Source of the DNA: Pseudoalteromonas sp. GCY
Lineage (GTDB): Bacteria > Pseudomonadota > Gammaproteobacteria > Enterobacterales > Alteromonadaceae
Length of the DNA: 64,000 bases
Reading direction: 5' to 3'
NCBI RefSeq assembly: GCF_016695175.1
Contig: NZ_CP068023.1
Coordinates: 2,247,501-2,311,500 of the forward strand
In this document: positions 8,097 through 15,571 of the stretch, piece by piece
Layout: each line of letters begins with the position of its first letter
Numbering within the stretch: the first letter of the stretch is position 1
Translations under genes and position numbers: made by a program
Notes under the pieces: generated by a model
Databases searched by the model: none
Told to the model about the DNA's origin: nothing
The model's input: only the letters and a program-made list of their open reading frames with translations

Positions 8097-8555
8097 TTAC
8101 TTTGGCTCTACAACAATTCTTTCTTGTTGCCCTTTAAAGCGATAAACACGTTTAGTAACTTTAGAACCTTTACCAGAAATACCTATGTTTAAGGCACCAT
8201 CGCTTGCTTTGAGCCCTGCGTTACCTTCCCCTGTACCTTCGTAATACTCTTCTATTTCTACTTCTTGAGCAGATTGTATTCGTTGAGCTATAGCCATTTC
8301 CTGGGCAACTCTAGCTTGCATTTCAGCCATTAACAATTCAACTCTCTGACGTTCGGCTTCATCAGTTAAAGTTGTGAGATCATTTGATTCAGATGCCTTT
8401 TTACTTTCTTGAGAAGCTCTAAGTAATGCTACGGCAGATGGGCCAATTATTGGTGTCGCAGCAACAGCAGCTTCTAAAGCTACTTCCCAATAATTAATGC
8501 CCGACTTATCTTTTTGTGACTTTGTATTTGATTTGCTTTCTGCTGGTTTAGTCAT
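8097..8555 (-). CDS. Cassette-encoded protein of unknown function
   Basis: A 152-residue protein with no family I recognise. The N-terminus is polar and Ser/Lys-rich; residues about 27-47 form an Ala-rich hydrophobic segment (VALEAAVAATPIIGPSAVAL) that may be a membrane or amphipathic helix. Residues 60-100 are a charged, coiled-coil-like helix, and the tail is a basic GKGSKVTKRVYRFKG stretch. It starts about 16 bases after one attC-like site and ends next to another, the compact geometry of an integron cassette. It is in the same orientation as the adjoining cassette gene. Confidence 0.65.
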   Translation of the reverse strand: MTKPAESKSNTKSQKDKSGINYWEVALEAAVAATPIIGPSAVALLRASQESKKASESNDLTTLTDEAERQRVELLMAEMQARVAQEMAIAQRIQSAQEVEIEEYYEGTGEGNAGLKASDGALNIGISGKGSKVTKRVYRFKGQQERIVVEPK

Positions 8556-8571
8556 GACTTCCTCCCTTTAC

Positions 8572-8673
8572 GTATAACGCTTGCCTAACCGGCGCGAAAT
8601 AGCAGGCTAAAATTAGCGACGAAGGAGCGCAAGCCTGCTGTTTTGCGTCCTTTGGTTTAGGCACTTGTTATAT
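8572..8673 (-). repeat. attC-like recombination site downstream of the HEPN gene
   Basis: On the minus strand the site opens with ATATAACAAG, where TAA is the stop codon of the 8668-9903 gene, then TGCCTAAACC (L''). It closes with GGTTAGGCA (L') and GCGTTATAC (R'). L'' carries one extra A relative to L', the extrahelical-base asymmetry characteristic of folded attC sites. The inner arms AGCAGGCT and AGCCTGCT are also complementary. This is a convincing integron attC architecture of about 100 bases. Confidence 0.75.
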
Positions 8674-9903
8674 TTTTTCCAACGACTTTAAATTAACCAT
8701 GTGTAATAAATAGTTAATTTCATGAAACACTCTAAAGGATTCAATTACTTTTTTACAGTAATCAATCAGTAAAATCTCTTTGCTTTCAACTCGGTTAAGC
8801 CCTTCTTTTTTAGGGTAGTATTTTATTAGTTGAGTAGATGGATCATACTCCCATTTATAATGAGCCGTAGAGTTTCTTAGTTGATTATCTGCAATATCAC
8901 TGGAAATTTTTAACCAAGGAGAGTCAATAAAACTAAGTTTTCTACCAAAATCAAGATCTGCGTAATCTTTCAGAGACTTAGGTTCCAAGTGTTTGTTTTT
9001 TGCGGATAGAGTAACTTCAAATATATTATGGTCATTTCTTTTTAATAAATTATTTATACCAGCAACAATCACAAACTGCCTAGATAAGACCTCTGATATA
9101 TCTTTAAATAAGTCACTCACATATTCAAAGTCTTTTGTCGAAAGTAAAAAAGGAAGTTTCTTATCTTCATGATGATCAACATGATCTAAGAATAACGATG
9201 GTCTGAATATCACTTCTTTTGACAATAACTTTCGATATATTTTCACGGCATCGTTTATTGAATATTCAGTAAACTTACTACTACTAATCTCATTAGTAAA
9301 AGACTTCAGTGCAGTACTTGATGCTTTTTCTATTTCATTAATTTTATCTATAAATAGGTCAATTGAAGTATTCGTTGATTTTTGAGAGTTAAACGGTTCA
9401 ATAATTTCAAATAAATATTTAAAAAGTAGTGCTTCCGCTTGAATGCTATCTAGGCTCTTTTCTTCAATATTCAGGTAGGATGAAACTTTTCTTGAAAATG
9501 GTTTATATTTCTTCTTTAAATAAAAACCAAGTGAATTTTTTATATCCACTATATTGTTTGAAATAGAATTCAAAAGAGCCATATCATGAGCATGTTTCGA
9601 GGTGCCCATTTCTCCACCTAACATATGAGACATAATAAATGGAGATATTAGAGGATGCGTATCATGTTCAAAAACAGGAAAATCTAAATGAAGATCTATA
9701 TGGTAACCAGGATCTTTTATGGATTCTTTTACACCAATCATTGATAGCTCCTGCATTTCAGAAATATTAAAAGTTGATAATGCTCCGCATTCTTTACAGC
9801 TCAAATTTAATTCTTGTTCGCTTCGATTAGATAAACCAATCCTACATGAGAATGCATTTTCACACTCCTGACACTCAATAGTTCCTAAGTTTAAATTTCC
9901 CAT
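8668..9903 (-). CDS. Zinc-ribbon protein with C-terminal HEPN-type motif (candidate defence protein)
   Basis: A 411-residue, Lys/Glu/Ser-rich, largely helical protein. An N-terminal zinc-ribbon-like module is formed by C11-x2-C14 and C36-x2-C39. Near the C-terminus R343-N344-S-T-A-H348 matches the R-N-x3-H signature of HEPN ribonucleases, preceded by a helical region with an N-terminal part I do not recognise. HEPN proteins often act as abortive-infection or toxin RNases. Its codon use is A/T-richer than the backbone, and its stop codon is embedded in an attC-like site, so it looks like a mobile integron cassette gene. Function is inferred. Confidence 0.65.
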   Translation of the reverse strand: MGNLNLGTIECQECENAFSCRIGLSNRSEQELNLSCKECGALSTFNISEMQELSMIGVKESIKDPGYHIDLHLDFPVFEHDTHPLISPFIMSHMLGGEMGTSKHAHDMALLNSISNNIVDIKNSLGFYLKKKYKPFSRKVSSYLNIEEKSLDSIQAEALLFKYLFEIIEPFNSQKSTNTSIDLFIDKINEIEKASSTALKSFTNEISSSKFTEYSINDAVKIYRKLLSKEVIFRPSLFLDHVDHHEDKKLPFLLSTKDFEYVSDLFKDISEVLSRQFVIVAGINNLLKRNDHNIFEVTLSAKNKHLEPKSLKDYADLDFGRKLSFIDSPWLKISSDIADNQLRNSTAHYKWEYDPSTQLIKYYPKKEGLNRVESKEILLIDYCKKVIESFRVFHEINYLLHMVNLKSLEKI

Positions 9904-10267
9904 TTATTGCGAATCTCCATAAAAATAGAACAATTTAATATCGAGCGATTGGGTCGTTTTTCTACAGCAATCTGTCTCGTTATTTTCCTATGGCTATTGA
10001 TAGCAAATTTAGGAAATACATACCAGCATTGAAGTTACATTACATTGATCTAAATGTGAACACGACAAAAATGACCCTCAGGGTCGTTTTCCTGACTATG
10101 GAAGAAACTCAATGATTATGGCTATATAAAAAAGTAATTTAGGTGGAAGGATGAACGTCAGCTTTTCGCTCAAAGCCACCCCTAAAGCATTTACGTTAAC
10201 TCATTATGGAGCAGGAATAAGTTAGCTTAACGACCGTTCGTAACTAAGCTATACAATTAAAGCGATT
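9904..10267. other. Gap between HEPN cassette and peptide operon
   Basis: 364 bases without a convincing gene. An intrinsic terminator lies at 10066-10090. An 18-codon frame at 10151 with a purine-rich site directly before it was judged too short and too closely spaced to call. No further attC-like site was found upstream of the HEPN gene. Confidence 0.5.
10066..10090 (-). terminator. Terminator of the glycine-rich peptide operon
   Basis: GACCC-TCA-GGGTC is flanked by A and T tracts. On the minus strand it is followed by ATTTTT, so it serves the leftward 11514-10268 operon; it may work in both directions. Confidence 0.6.
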
Positions 10268-10618
10268 CTATTTTACAGCTTTAAGCATTGGCCGTTCTGC
10301 TTTAGGCCGCAGCTCAATCGGCTTACCAGCCGTAGTTAACACGTAGTTTTTAACTTTATGATGTGCCACTACTGTTTTTTCGTATGAAAGTAATTTGTTA
10401 GGTTCTGTAATAGCATCGTGTACTTCAAGTAGGATGTTATGTGAGGTAAAAGCTATACTTTCTGGCTCTACTTTCTCCTCAAACGTTTCTAGCAACAAAC
10501 TAACTTGCAGCCCTGCTTTTTGTTCAATACCTTGATTACCATGTCCCTCTGCTAACGTTAAGGCTGTGCCAAAAACCAAGAACACTTTGCAAATTAACAT
10601 TGCTACTAACAATTCCAT
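10268..10618 (-). CDS. Membrane-anchored or exported small protein, unknown
   Basis: A 116-residue protein with one N-terminal hydrophobic segment (LLVAMLICKVFLVFGTAL, residues 3-20) that could be a signal or anchor, followed by a soluble region ending in a basic PKAERPMLKAVK tail. It begins two bases after the stop of the five-helix membrane protein gene, so it is the third gene of the glycine-rich peptide operon. No family recognised; it may help export, process or sense the peptide. Confidence 0.6.
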   Translation of the reverse strand: MELLVAMLICKVFLVFGTALTLAEGHGNQGIEQKAGLQVSLLLETFEEKVEPESIAFTSHNILLEVHDAITEPNKLLSYEKTVVAHHKVKNYVLTTAGKPIELRPKAERPMLKAVK

Positions 10619-10619
10619 T

Positions 10620-11174
10620 TTATACTTCCTTAATTCTTTTTAGATTTGCCAATTTACTGATTGGGTAAACAGCAACAACTGCTAATGTCATTAGATTAAG
10701 CACGACAACGCCATACTTATAGAGTGGAGATAACAGGTCTGAGTCTAACATTCCTCTTGATACAAACTGCATTAGCTGCAACGAGGTCATTAAAAATGTA
10801 ATGTACAAACATCTTCTGGCCGTTGGTGAAAAGCTACAACCCCTTATCTTATGGAGCCCAAAGAGAGTAACAGCAAATAACATCGAACAGATGAACATAC
10901 TAAAATAGAAAAACTGCCTAAGCTCTAGTTTCTCCATTCCTTCAATTGTGACTATATGTTGCGCCAAATTGGAGCTGATGAAGTGAAATACCATTACTGT
11001 TAGTGCAGATAAAAAGCATGAGTGCAATTCGTGATCCTGAATAGTTTTTAGGCTACTTTTTCCGCCAAAAAACAAGCTCCACTTTCTATTTTTAAATTTA
11101 AATAGTAGGTATAAAACAATTAGGATTTCTAAAACTCTAATTGCTCCCCCAGTGAACACAAAAAAGTCTGTCAT
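10620..11174 (-). CDS. Five-helix membrane protein, unknown, in the peptide operon
   Basis: A 184-residue protein with about five predicted membrane helices (near residues 5-25, 51-70, 88-106, 121-139 and 152-171) and short basic loops. I recognise no family: it is not an ABC transporter and lacks C39 peptidase motifs. It lies 43 bases after the glycine-rich peptide gene and is immediately followed by the 116-residue gene. It is a candidate immunity, export or maturation partner for the peptide. Confidence 0.65.
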   Translation of the reverse strand: MTDFFVFTGGAIRVLEILIVLYLLFKFKNRKWSLFFGGKSSLKTIQDHELHSCFLSALTVMVFHFISSNLAQHIVTIEGMEKLELRQFFYFSMFICSMLFAVTLFGLHKIRGCSFSPTARRCLYITFLMTSLQLMQFVSRGMLDSDLLSPLYKYGVVVLNLMTLAVVAVYPISKLANLKRIKEV

Positions 11175-11217
11175 GCTTTTCCTTAAACTTCTTTATCAAA
11201 TGCTACGGTAGGCTAGC

Positions 11218-11514
11218 TTAAAACTTTGGCGGTTCTATACCGCCGCCTCCACCACTACCATAACTAGCAGCAGTATAATTTTGTCTCTCAACTTTTGGCG
11301 GCTCAATGCCATCACCACCACCGCCATTGCCACCCATTACTTTTGAGAGCATTGAGTGTTCAATAACCGTTTTCGACTCAGCAACCTTAGCGATTTCTGC
11401 GCGCGTTATTGTGCTTTGGTTAGTGTAGCTTGGCGGCTCAATACCACCGCCGCCGCCACCGTTACCACCTGTTATGCATTTCAATTCTTTCACATCAAGT
11501 GATTTGGAGTTCAT
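11218..11514 (-). CDS. Three-repeat glycine-rich peptide with double-glycine leader (putative RiPP/bacteriocin-like precursor)
   Basis: A 98-residue protein. The first 17 residues match the double-glycine leader consensus at every key place: L6 (-12), E10 (-8), L11 (-7), I14 (-4) and G16-G17. Three near-identical blocks follow: residues 16-28, 61-73 and 86-96, each of the form G-rich then GIEPP. A second GG-type site (I51, L56, V59, G61-G62) precedes block two. The only Cys is C13 in the leader. The start is supported by AAGGA seven bases before the ATG, and a GTTAATATAATTAAC palindrome lies upstream (11566-11580). No C39 transporter or known maturation enzyme is adjacent. Secretion and modification are inferred. 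Confidence 0.7.
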   Translation of the reverse strand: MNSKSLDVKELKCITGGNGGGGGGIEPPSYTNQSTITRAEIAKVAESKTVIEHSMLSKVMGGNGGGGDGIEPPKVERQNYTAASYGSGGGGGIEPPKF

Positions 11515-11565
11515 TTTAAATCCTTATTTATTAAAGTTGATTAATCCTTACACTTGTTCACGTTA

Positions 11566-11580
11566 TGTTAATATAATTAA
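11566..11580. promoter_or_regulatory. Palindrome upstream of the glycine-rich peptide gene
   Basis: GTTAATATAATTAAC is a near-perfect 15-base palindrome about 52 bases upstream of the peptide start codon, placed where an operator could control the operon. No cognate regulator is identified. Confidence 0.35.
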
Positions 11581-11626
11581 CACTGCATGACAACAAGCAA
11601 AGTTAGTTTATCGCAATCAATAGGCG

Positions 11627-11677
11627 GGCTACAAGCCAAACACTGTTTAAAAAAACAGTGTAATTTTAGCTGTAGCC
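11627..11677 (-). terminator. Nested hairpin after the 87-residue gene
   Basis: Inner arms CACTGTTT (11641-11648) and AAACAGTG (11653-11660) sit inside outer arms GGCTACA (11627-11633) and TGTAGCC (11671-11677). It follows the 11721-11984 gene and separates it from the peptide operon promoter. The T-run is short, so it may be a terminator or a structured leader. Confidence 0.45.
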
Positions 11678-11720
11678 ACACTCATCTTAATTGCATTACT
11701 CGGTAAATAGAAATGAATAT

Positions 11721-11984
11721 CTATCGCCTAGCTTTGTACCCATCAATACGTACCAACGCATTTAAGCCCTTGTATCTTGCTTGCTTAAATTTATATGGAT
11801 ACCGCTTGGCAATTTGCACCAACTTTTTACAAGGCACGCCCGTTCTCAACGCCAATAAAATTATGGCTGTTGGCCGTTGCTCTGTTTGTTGAATTAAAAA
11901 TGCGTACTCTTGGTTAGGCAAAAGTGTATCGCTGCTAGATTTACTGACGACTAGGGAAAGTAGGTTTTGTAAGTATTTCATCAT
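11721..11984 (-). CDS. Small basic protein, unknown, divergent from the CHAT-like gene
   Basis: An 87-residue protein whose C-terminal half is very basic (KFKQARYKGLNALVRIDGYKARR is its tail region, cited by position 65-87). No recognised family. AAGGA precedes a double ATG start. It is separated by about 150 bases from the divergent CHAT-like gene and by a nested hairpin from the glycine-rich peptide operon. It might bind nucleic acid; that is speculation from charge alone. Confidence 0.5.
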   Translation of the reverse strand: MMKYLQNLLSLVVSKSSSDTLLPNQEYAFLIQQTEQRPTAIILLALRTGVPCKKLVQIAKRYPYKFKQARYKGLNALVRIDGYKARR

Positions 11985-12137
11985 TCATCCTTGGGTTATA
12001 GGGCGCATTCCAATGCCTACATAAATTTAGCCTCACAGGTAGTACTTTTCAAATAATTTAGATTTTTGGGTTGTAAATATAGACCCGCTTCGATTCTCAT
12101 AGGTAGAATCAGGAAAAGCCAAATAAGGAGCTTGTTA

Positions 12138-13004
12138 ATGGTTAATTTTAGTTTTGAAGAGTCATTCTGTAGCGAAGTCGATCACATATTCATCTTCAAC
12201 TTTTTAGGTGAGGAAGGTAATGGCCTGATAAAAAGATTAGAAGACGATATAGTTTTATTAGTAAACAATAAAAAGGAAGAAACACTCGATAGCGATTCAA
12301 TGATGACAAAACTTGATATATCGAGTTTGGCAGATTTCCAACGTAAATCGAGAGAGGTACTTAGTATTATTTCAAAAAATAGAGTTAACTCACTATTTCA
12401 CCTACAGGGACATGGTTCAAAAACAGATGGTATCAAGTGTGAAGATGGTAATTTTGTTTGTTGGAGCACTCTTAAAAGCTTTTTGGCCGATGCAGTAAAA
12501 GCGGCCCAAGGTGAATTAACTGTTATCGCTGCCGCATGTCATTCATTTACTCTGGTGGATAAAGAAAGTTCAATACCGAAATTACTACCGTACTCATTTT
12601 ACTATGGTTACGAAGAAAAAATCGAGTTTGGGCACATGGAAAACGATCTACGAACTTTGTATAAAAACCTATTGGTAAAAGGTGGAGATAATCGCGACTC
12701 CGAACTACGGCTTAAACTAAGTTCTGAGTTCGATAGTGTCGATTTCATTACTTCACCTATGATTATTCAATTTTATCCAGAGAAAGCACGTCAACTAGGT
12801 TTATCAAATAGGTTCTTTTTAAAATCTGTAAAATTGGACATTCCTGCTGCTGTTAACAGATATTTAGTAAAATCTCTTCTCAACGATACCCGATGGCTAT
12901 CAATCCAATTAGCAAATAATTGCTTCCACGCAACATCCAGAAGAGAGAGGTTAATCTCAGCACTCAATAAATTTTATGAAGCAAACTCGGCCCCATCATC
13001 TTGA
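12138..13004 (+). CDS. CHAT/caspase-like clan CD cysteine protease (candidate defence effector)
   Basis: A 288-residue protein with the clan CD dyad layout. H92-G93 ends a hydrophobic strand (SLFHLQGHGS), and C134 follows the strand LTVIAAAC, 42 residues later. This spacing fits CHAT or caspase-like proteases, which act after specific residues and are common in bacterial immunity. The helical C-terminal third (about 215-288) has no recognised domain and may bind a partner. ATG 12138 is chosen over an upstream TTG frame because TAAGGAG lies seven bases before it. It is divergent from the small basic protein gene and convergent with an R-M operon. Substrate unknown. Confidence 0.65.
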   Translation: MVNFSFEESFCSEVDHIFIFNFLGEEGNGLIKRLEDDIVLLVNNKKEETLDSDSMMTKLDISSLADFQRKSREVLSIISKNRVNSLFHLQGHGSKTDGIKCEDGNFVCWSTLKSFLADAVKAAQGELTVIAAACHSFTLVDKESSIPKLLPYSFYYGYEEKIEFGHMENDLRTLYKNLLVKGGDNRDSELRLKLSSEFDSVDFITSPMIIQFYPEKARQLGLSNRFFLKSVKLDIPAAVNRYLVKSLLNDTRWLSIQLANNCFHATSRRERLISALNKFYEANSAPSS

Positions 13005-13064
13005 TTTGAGTAACCTTAGATATATTAGCCACATCACTTTTTAATAAAAGACTAAAAATTAACT

Positions 13065-13087
13065 CCGTACCCATCCGCTGGGTACGG
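13065..13087 (-). terminator. Terminator after the restriction-modification operon
   Basis: CCGTACCCA-TCCGC-TGGGTACGG is a perfect nine-pair stem. On the minus strand AGTTAATTTTT follows, placing it downstream of the endonuclease gene; it also closes off the convergent CHAT-like gene. Confidence 0.7.
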
Positions 13088-13114
13088 AAGATATGAGTTA
13101 ACACAGCGCTACAT

Positions 13115-13858
13115 CTAATTATTGTAGCTAGCAACTAACTTACAGTGATTTTCTAATTTCGTTAAAAAAGCGTCGATACTGGTTTGTGGTGTGCAGCTTC
13201 GATAGCTACCTTCATTTGCACGGCCTTCATCTGCTAATACCAGTGCAGCTGCTGTGTATAAGTTTTTAAGCATTAACCTCTTACATAAAAGATCATATCT
13301 TTCAACGTATGACAGCCCTTGAACTCGAGGATATTTACCTGATTCATCTGGTAAATATTCTGAGTCTCTGATCTTTTCGTCAGCCAAGAATCCACGCATT
13401 ACCGGAAAGTAGTTCATTGAGATTTTTGCTGGGCCTCTTGTTTTATCCGAGTCTTCTAACACTATTAAGTAGCCAGTAAATATTTCTGCGTCTAAACCAA
13501 AGGCACTTTCTTCTATAGCAGTATGTAAATCTACACCACTACCCAAAACTTCTTCCGTTCTGTTATTAAAGTTATTACCGATTGAGCCAACCTGTGATTT
13601 TAGCTCTATCGCAGCAATTAAACGGCCATTAGATATTGCGACTAAATCCCATGATTTGTGAGGTCTAAAGTACCCAGGGAGTTGAGAAGCTTGTTTGCTT
13701 GTATGTATTTGCACATCAGACAAACCAGAGTTTTTTATAATATTTTCAAATATGCAAATGAAGCCATCTAAAGTTTTTCCTGATCGAACACCGCTGCCGC
13801 CTAGCCTTGAGCCCCAAAACTCTTTGATTGCGTTTGATATGTGTGCTTTATTTTCCAT
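13115..13858 (-). CDS. Type II restriction endonuclease, XhoI/PaeR7I family
   Basis: A 247-residue protein matching the XhoI/PaeR7I family as I recall it: PGYFRPHKSWDLVAI, then AAIELKSQVG, then GNNFNNRTEEVLGSG. The PD-(D/E)xK metal-binding residues are D71, E85 and K87. The family cuts CTCGAG; identical specificity here is inferred. It begins directly after the methylase stop codon (TAA then ATG), so the two are co-translated with the methylase first, the order that protects the host. Length fits the family (about 245). Confidence 0.85.
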   Translation of the reverse strand: MENKAHISNAIKEFWGSRLGGSGVRSGKTLDGFICIFENIIKNSGLSDVQIHTSKQASQLPGYFRPHKSWDLVAISNGRLIAAIELKSQVGSIGNNFNNRTEEVLGSGVDLHTAIEESAFGLDAEIFTGYLIVLEDSDKTRGPAKISMNYFPVMRGFLADEKIRDSEYLPDESGKYPRVQGLSYVERYDLLCKRLMLKNLYTAAALVLADEGRANEGSYRSCTPQTSIDAFLTKLENHCKLVASYNN

Positions 13859-15529
13859 TTAACAACCTAATACTTGTTTTTCTTTTTCCGATAGCCCATA
13901 CAAGACGGATACCAACTCTTTTGCAGCTCGAATATCATCCTGCTCCGCCACCTCAACCAACTGAGTTCTCATTTCTTGTGGCACGTCCTGCCAATGTGGC
14001 AGGCGAATTCTCCTAAGATGCTGTGCTTGGAAGCGAAGGTTTCCTCCTGATATTCTCGTCGAATATCTTTCCACGAATAATTGACCAACTCCCGATATTA
14101 AAACTGCCTTCAGCGCTTTAAGATCCCATAACGAAGAGATAATGTAATAGATTGAATTGTTCGGGTGATACTCGCCTTGATCATAAACAACTGTGAGCTC
14201 CGATTTAATATCAGGGATAAGTAACTTTTCTGCCACTGCACGTTCTGGGTACACCCTATCAATTGTCTTAAACCAATGCTTTGGAGTGTTCTTTGCAATA
14301 TGGCGCACCTTTAGTTCATCAGCAAAGGATTCCAAGTACTCCTTTAGCTTAGGAAATTTTTCTAAGTTTATGACGCCATTTTCGTCATAAGTATTGATTA
14401 TTGACGTTGATGTGTGGGTGATCACTCCCTTTCGAATATCTGCTGCTTTGATAACCGGGAGCTTTCTACAGGCTTCTATATTTAAATCGTTTTGTACGAT
14501 ATATGCTTTATTATTTCCCGTAGCTGCGCCGATATATACCTTACACCCAGCTTCTTCGATTGTTGGGAACATCGTTTCTAGTCTATGAATTAGCGCTAGC
14601 TCATCAGCTCCTCCAAATAGCCAGGGTTTGCTCCCGTTAACTACATCTTTTCTTTTAACTGCTTCGGGCCAAACAACGCTTTTATCGCTCAAGCTCCTGA
14701 GAACTTTCTCTCCAAGTTCAGGGTTGATATCAGGGTTATGTATTATTAATGTCTCGCCTAGCTTTCTTTTAGAAATCTGTGTGATCGCCGGATAGGTTAA
14801 TACAGAGGACTGAAAGGCGCTTTGCCCATATAAATCAATATACATATCTAAACGAAAGCCATCAGCAATAAACTTTCTTAACGCAGAACCATAGCTATTT
14901 TTAACCCATCGATCAGTACAGATGTATGATAATGTTCCATTTTCTTTTAGCGAAGATAGTCCTTTCTCATAAAAAGCGATATATAAGTCCGCTCGCTCTT
15001 TCATCGTCACAAATGCATTCCGATATTTTTTTAAGAGCACACTAGGTATACTTTCTATACGTACATATGGTGGGTTTCCAATAACAAATGTATATTCTGG
15101 CAGCGTATCGCTAAGTAAGAAGTCTTCATTTACAAACCAGCTTTCAACAATTATCGATGTTTGTTCAAAGCTAAATATCTGGCTTAATATTTCACGCACA
15201 CTATCTTTTGCGTGATAGATGTTAGACAAAGAAATATCAAAGGCTTTAATCAGGCTCTTTGTATGTTCAAATACAGCTGTTGGTGAAACATCCATATTAC
15301 TTATTTGAGCTACGAGTGCTTTTGCTATCGCAATCACAAACTCTCCTTGCCCACAAGATGGCTCAAGAATACGAGTACCGTCGATCAGTAATGCACTACT
15401 CAATCCGGATGTGTCTAACATAAAAGAGACAATTTCTGGTTTGGTAAATACCTCACCTTTTTCTGCTCCAGAGTTTCCCCATGCTAAAGAAGCCTTGTGA
15501 GTCTCATTGTTTTGAATCGTAGATAGCAC
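13859..15529 (-). CDS. Type II N6-adenine DNA methyltransferase of the XhoI/PaeR7I-like system
   Basis: A 556-residue gamma-class amino-methylase. Motif I is seen as ILEPSCGQGEF (near residue 50) and motif IV as N152-P-P-Y155 in VIGNPPYVRIE. The remainder fits the C-terminal target recognition domain of M.PaeR7I/M.XhoI-like enzymes. It would methylate adenine in the site cut by the adjacent endonuclease, presumably CTCGAG. It lies 42 bases after the integrase gene on the same strand, so it could be read from the integrase transcript or its own weak promoter. No C-protein controller is visible. Confidence 0.85.
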   Translation of the reverse strand: MLSTIQNNETHKASLAWGNSGAEKGEVFTKPEIVSFMLDTSGLSSALLIDGTRILEPSCGQGEFVIAIAKALVAQISNMDVSPTAVFEHTKSLIKAFDISLSNIYHAKDSVREILSQIFSFEQTSIIVESWFVNEDFLLSDTLPEYTFVIGNPPYVRIESIPSVLLKKYRNAFVTMKERADLYIAFYEKGLSSLKENGTLSYICTDRWVKNSYGSALRKFIADGFRLDMYIDLYGQSAFQSSVLTYPAITQISKRKLGETLIIHNPDINPELGEKVLRSLSDKSVVWPEAVKRKDVVNGSKPWLFGGADELALIHRLETMFPTIEEAGCKVYIGAATGNNKAYIVQNDLNIEACRKLPVIKAADIRKGVITHTSTSIINTYDENGVINLEKFPKLKEYLESFADELKVRHIAKNTPKHWFKTIDRVYPERAVAEKLLIPDIKSELTVVYDQGEYHPNNSIYYIISSLWDLKALKAVLISGVGQLFVERYSTRISGGNLRFQAQHLRRIRLPHWQDVPQEMRTQLVEVAEQDDIRAAKELVSVLYGLSEKEKQVLGC

Positions 15530-15571
15530 TGTTACGCTCTTACTTCTGAATTTAATGCGAATACTATCATT

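Noticed and set aside
10151..10207. 18-codon frame starting MNVSFSLKATPK with purine-rich upstream bases.
   Set aside because: Too short, ribosome site abuts the ATG, and no sign of conservation.
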